The position numbers and the translations under genes were made by a program. The notes beneath the pieces were generated by a model, which saw only the letters and a list, made by a program, of their open reading frames with translations, ran no database searches and was not told the origin of the DNA. A DNA stretch of 64,000 bases from GWE2-42-39 sp034003625. Its GTDB lineage: Bacteria; Bacteroidota; Bacteroidia; Bacteroidales; Prolixibacteraceae. This document shows positions 62,987-64,000 of this stretch, one piece after another (position 1 is the first letter of the stretch; each line of letters opens with the position of its first letter). The stretch spans positions 62,001-126,000 of the forward strand of contig JAVEYG010000003.1 in NCBI GenBank assembly GCA_034003625.1, read 5' to 3'.

Positions 62987-64000
62987 ATGCCGAAAAAAGT
63001 AAACAGAACAAATAAAACTGGCCTTCCTCCCGGCTCACTGGTATATACCGGCCACATAAAAAATGTAAGAACCCGTATTGAATTTATTTGTTTCGACGAC
63101 GAACAGTTTTTGAAACGGGAAGGCTCGGCAGCACAACTTCCGGGATTACGGCACGACCAGATCAATTGGGTAAAAATAACCGGCCTTGACGAAGCCTCGG
63201 AAATTGAAAAAATAGGCGACCAACTTGACTTGAGCCGCCTGCTGCTTGAAGATATCCTGAATATCAATCAGCGCCCGGGGTTCAGCGAGTATAACAAAGC
63301 GCTTTTTATCAGCCTGAAAGCCTTGCATCCAAACAATGGCCAGCACGAGTTCAGGCAACTGAGCTTTGTCCTCACTACTGAAATGCTGCTTTCATTCGCC
63401 GAAGAAGACCATTCGGCATTCAAAATTATTGAAGAGCGCCTGGCCCGGAAAATCGGGAAAATCAGAAAAAAAGGGCTCGACTACCTGCTGCATGCATTCC
63501 TTGATGTAATTGTTGACCAGTACAATGAATACCTCGGCACCCTGACCGATTCGATTGAACTATACGAGGAAAAAGTACTAAAAGACCCCACCGAAGACTT
63601 GCTTCTCGAAATACAGCAGGTACGCAGGCAACTGATTGAAATTGAACGATTGGTGGCCCCGCTCCGCGATGTGCTCAATCAACTGATCAACCTGAATGAA
63701 GGAATAATGGTCAATACTTCGCAAACATATTACCGCGATGTACTCGACCATCTTTTGTCGTTTCTTGAAAATGTAAAATCAGGTATCGAACTGACAGCCA
63801 GCCTGAAAGATTTCTACGTGTCGCGTGTCAGTCTTAATATGAATAAAGTAATCCAGTTGCTCACTATTTTCTCCGTTATCTTCATGCCACTCACTTTTCT
63901 GGCCGGAATTTACGGCATGAATTTCGATCACATGCCCGAACTGCATACCCGCTACGGATATTTTATCCTGATGGGCGTTATGTTTCTGATTTTCATTGGT
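62987..64000 (+). CDS. corA: Magnesium/cobalt transporter CorA (3' end outside window)
   Basis: The frame is open from ATG 62987 to the window edge, giving 338 residues so far. The large N-terminal cytoplasmic alpha/beta domain is followed by long helices with LYEEKVLKDPTEDLLLEIQQ (willow helices) and the first membrane helix (VIQLLTIFSVIFMPLTFLAG). The ion-selectivity motif GMN is in AGIYGMNFDHMPEL. The second helix is cut at the end of the window. A pentameric Mg2+ channel; the partial length matches the family. Confidence 0.94.
   Translation, partial: MPKKVNRTNKTGLPPGSLVYTGHIKNVRTRIEFICFDDEQFLKREGSAAQLPGLRHDQINWVKITGLDEASEIEKIGDQLDLSRLLLEDILNINQRPGFSEYNKALFISLKALHPNNGQHEFRQLSFVLTTEMLLSFAEEDHSAFKIIEERLARKIGKIRKKGLDYLLHAFLDVIVDQYNEYLGTLTDSIELYEEKVLKDPTEDLLLEIQQVRRQLIEIERLVAPLRDVLNQLINLNEGIMVNTSQTYYRDVLDHLLSFLENVKSGIELTASLKDFYVSRVSLNMNKVIQLLTIFSVIFMPLTFLAGIYGMNFDHMPELHTRYGYFILMGVMFLIFIG

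Noticed and set aside
1..64000. tRNA and rRNA genes
   Set aside because: No cloverleaf with a TTC-A/G T-loop and no rRNA-like sequence were recognised by eye; a covariance search would be needed to exclude them fully.

Overview
The window is chromosomal DNA of a Bacteroidota bacterium, most likely an anaerobic or facultative member of the Bacteroidales/Marinilabiliales type. Evidence for this: a fused lpxC-fabZ gene inside an lpxD-lpxC/fabZ-lpxA lipid A operon, Bacteroidota-type promoters (TTG about 19 bp before TAnnTTTG), a secreted protein with a type IX secretion (T9SS) C-terminal sorting domain, a ComEC without the metallo-beta-lactamase domain, and fermentative genes ([FeFe]-hydrogenase, Na+-pumping decarboxylase, pyruvate phosphate dikinase). 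No rRNA, tRNA, CRISPR array, prophage or transposase gene was seen.

Layout. 1-10.3 kb (+): the 3' end of ppdK, an MMPL/RND-superfamily exporter, then a tripartite RND efflux operon (adaptor, inner-membrane pump, outer-membrane factor) with overlapping genes. 10.5-22 kb: a His/Arg/Tyr-rich secreted protein (-), then ruvX-def, comEC, trkA, trkH, an APC permease, an M24 peptidase and a secreted PHP-domain protein (+). 22.4-26.9 kb (-): lpxD-lpxC/fabZ-lpxA and an HD-domain phosphohydrolase. 27-32 kb (+): the rimP-nusA-infB translation/transcription operon behind a clear promoter and a leader hairpin. 32-35.7 kb (-): oadG-oadA-oadB, a biotin-dependent Na+-translocating decarboxylase. 36-44.6 kb: a Tat-exported Gfo/Idh/MocA protein, an M64 peptidase, a YbdG-like MscS channel, an Lrp/AsnC regulator, a double-ATPase ABC protein and a polytopic membrane protein. 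45-49.4 kb: one 1466-residue secreted protein, more A+T-rich than its neighbours, with two arrays of exactly seven propeller-like repeats. It is flanked by a 50-bp tandem duplication upstream and a 162-bp nested palindrome downstream.

49.6-61 kb is the most interesting region. A ten-gene minus-strand cluster encodes a complete trimeric, probably electron-bifurcating [FeFe]-hydrogenase (hydB-hydA-hydC), a 2Fe-2S ferredoxin, an ATPase-only histidine-kinase-like protein, a PHP-domain protein, two DRTGG-domain proteins, an RsbW-like serine kinase/anti-sigma-type ATPase, and a second, non-catalytic-looking [FeFe]-hydrogenase homologue of the sensory (group C/D, HydS-like) type. Divergently transcribed are a PAS-domain protein and a SpoIIE/PP2C-type phosphatase that overlap by 4 bp. 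Together these look like an H2- or redox-sensing H-cluster protein wired to a kinase/phosphatase partner-switching module that would tune the adjacent hydrogenase. No STAS-domain anti-anti-sigma protein and no hydrogenase maturases (HydE/F/G) lie in the window.

61-64 kb (+): a YCII-domain secreted protein, a DUF4159 protein, an FMN reductase-like flavoprotein and the 5' part of corA, cut by the window end.
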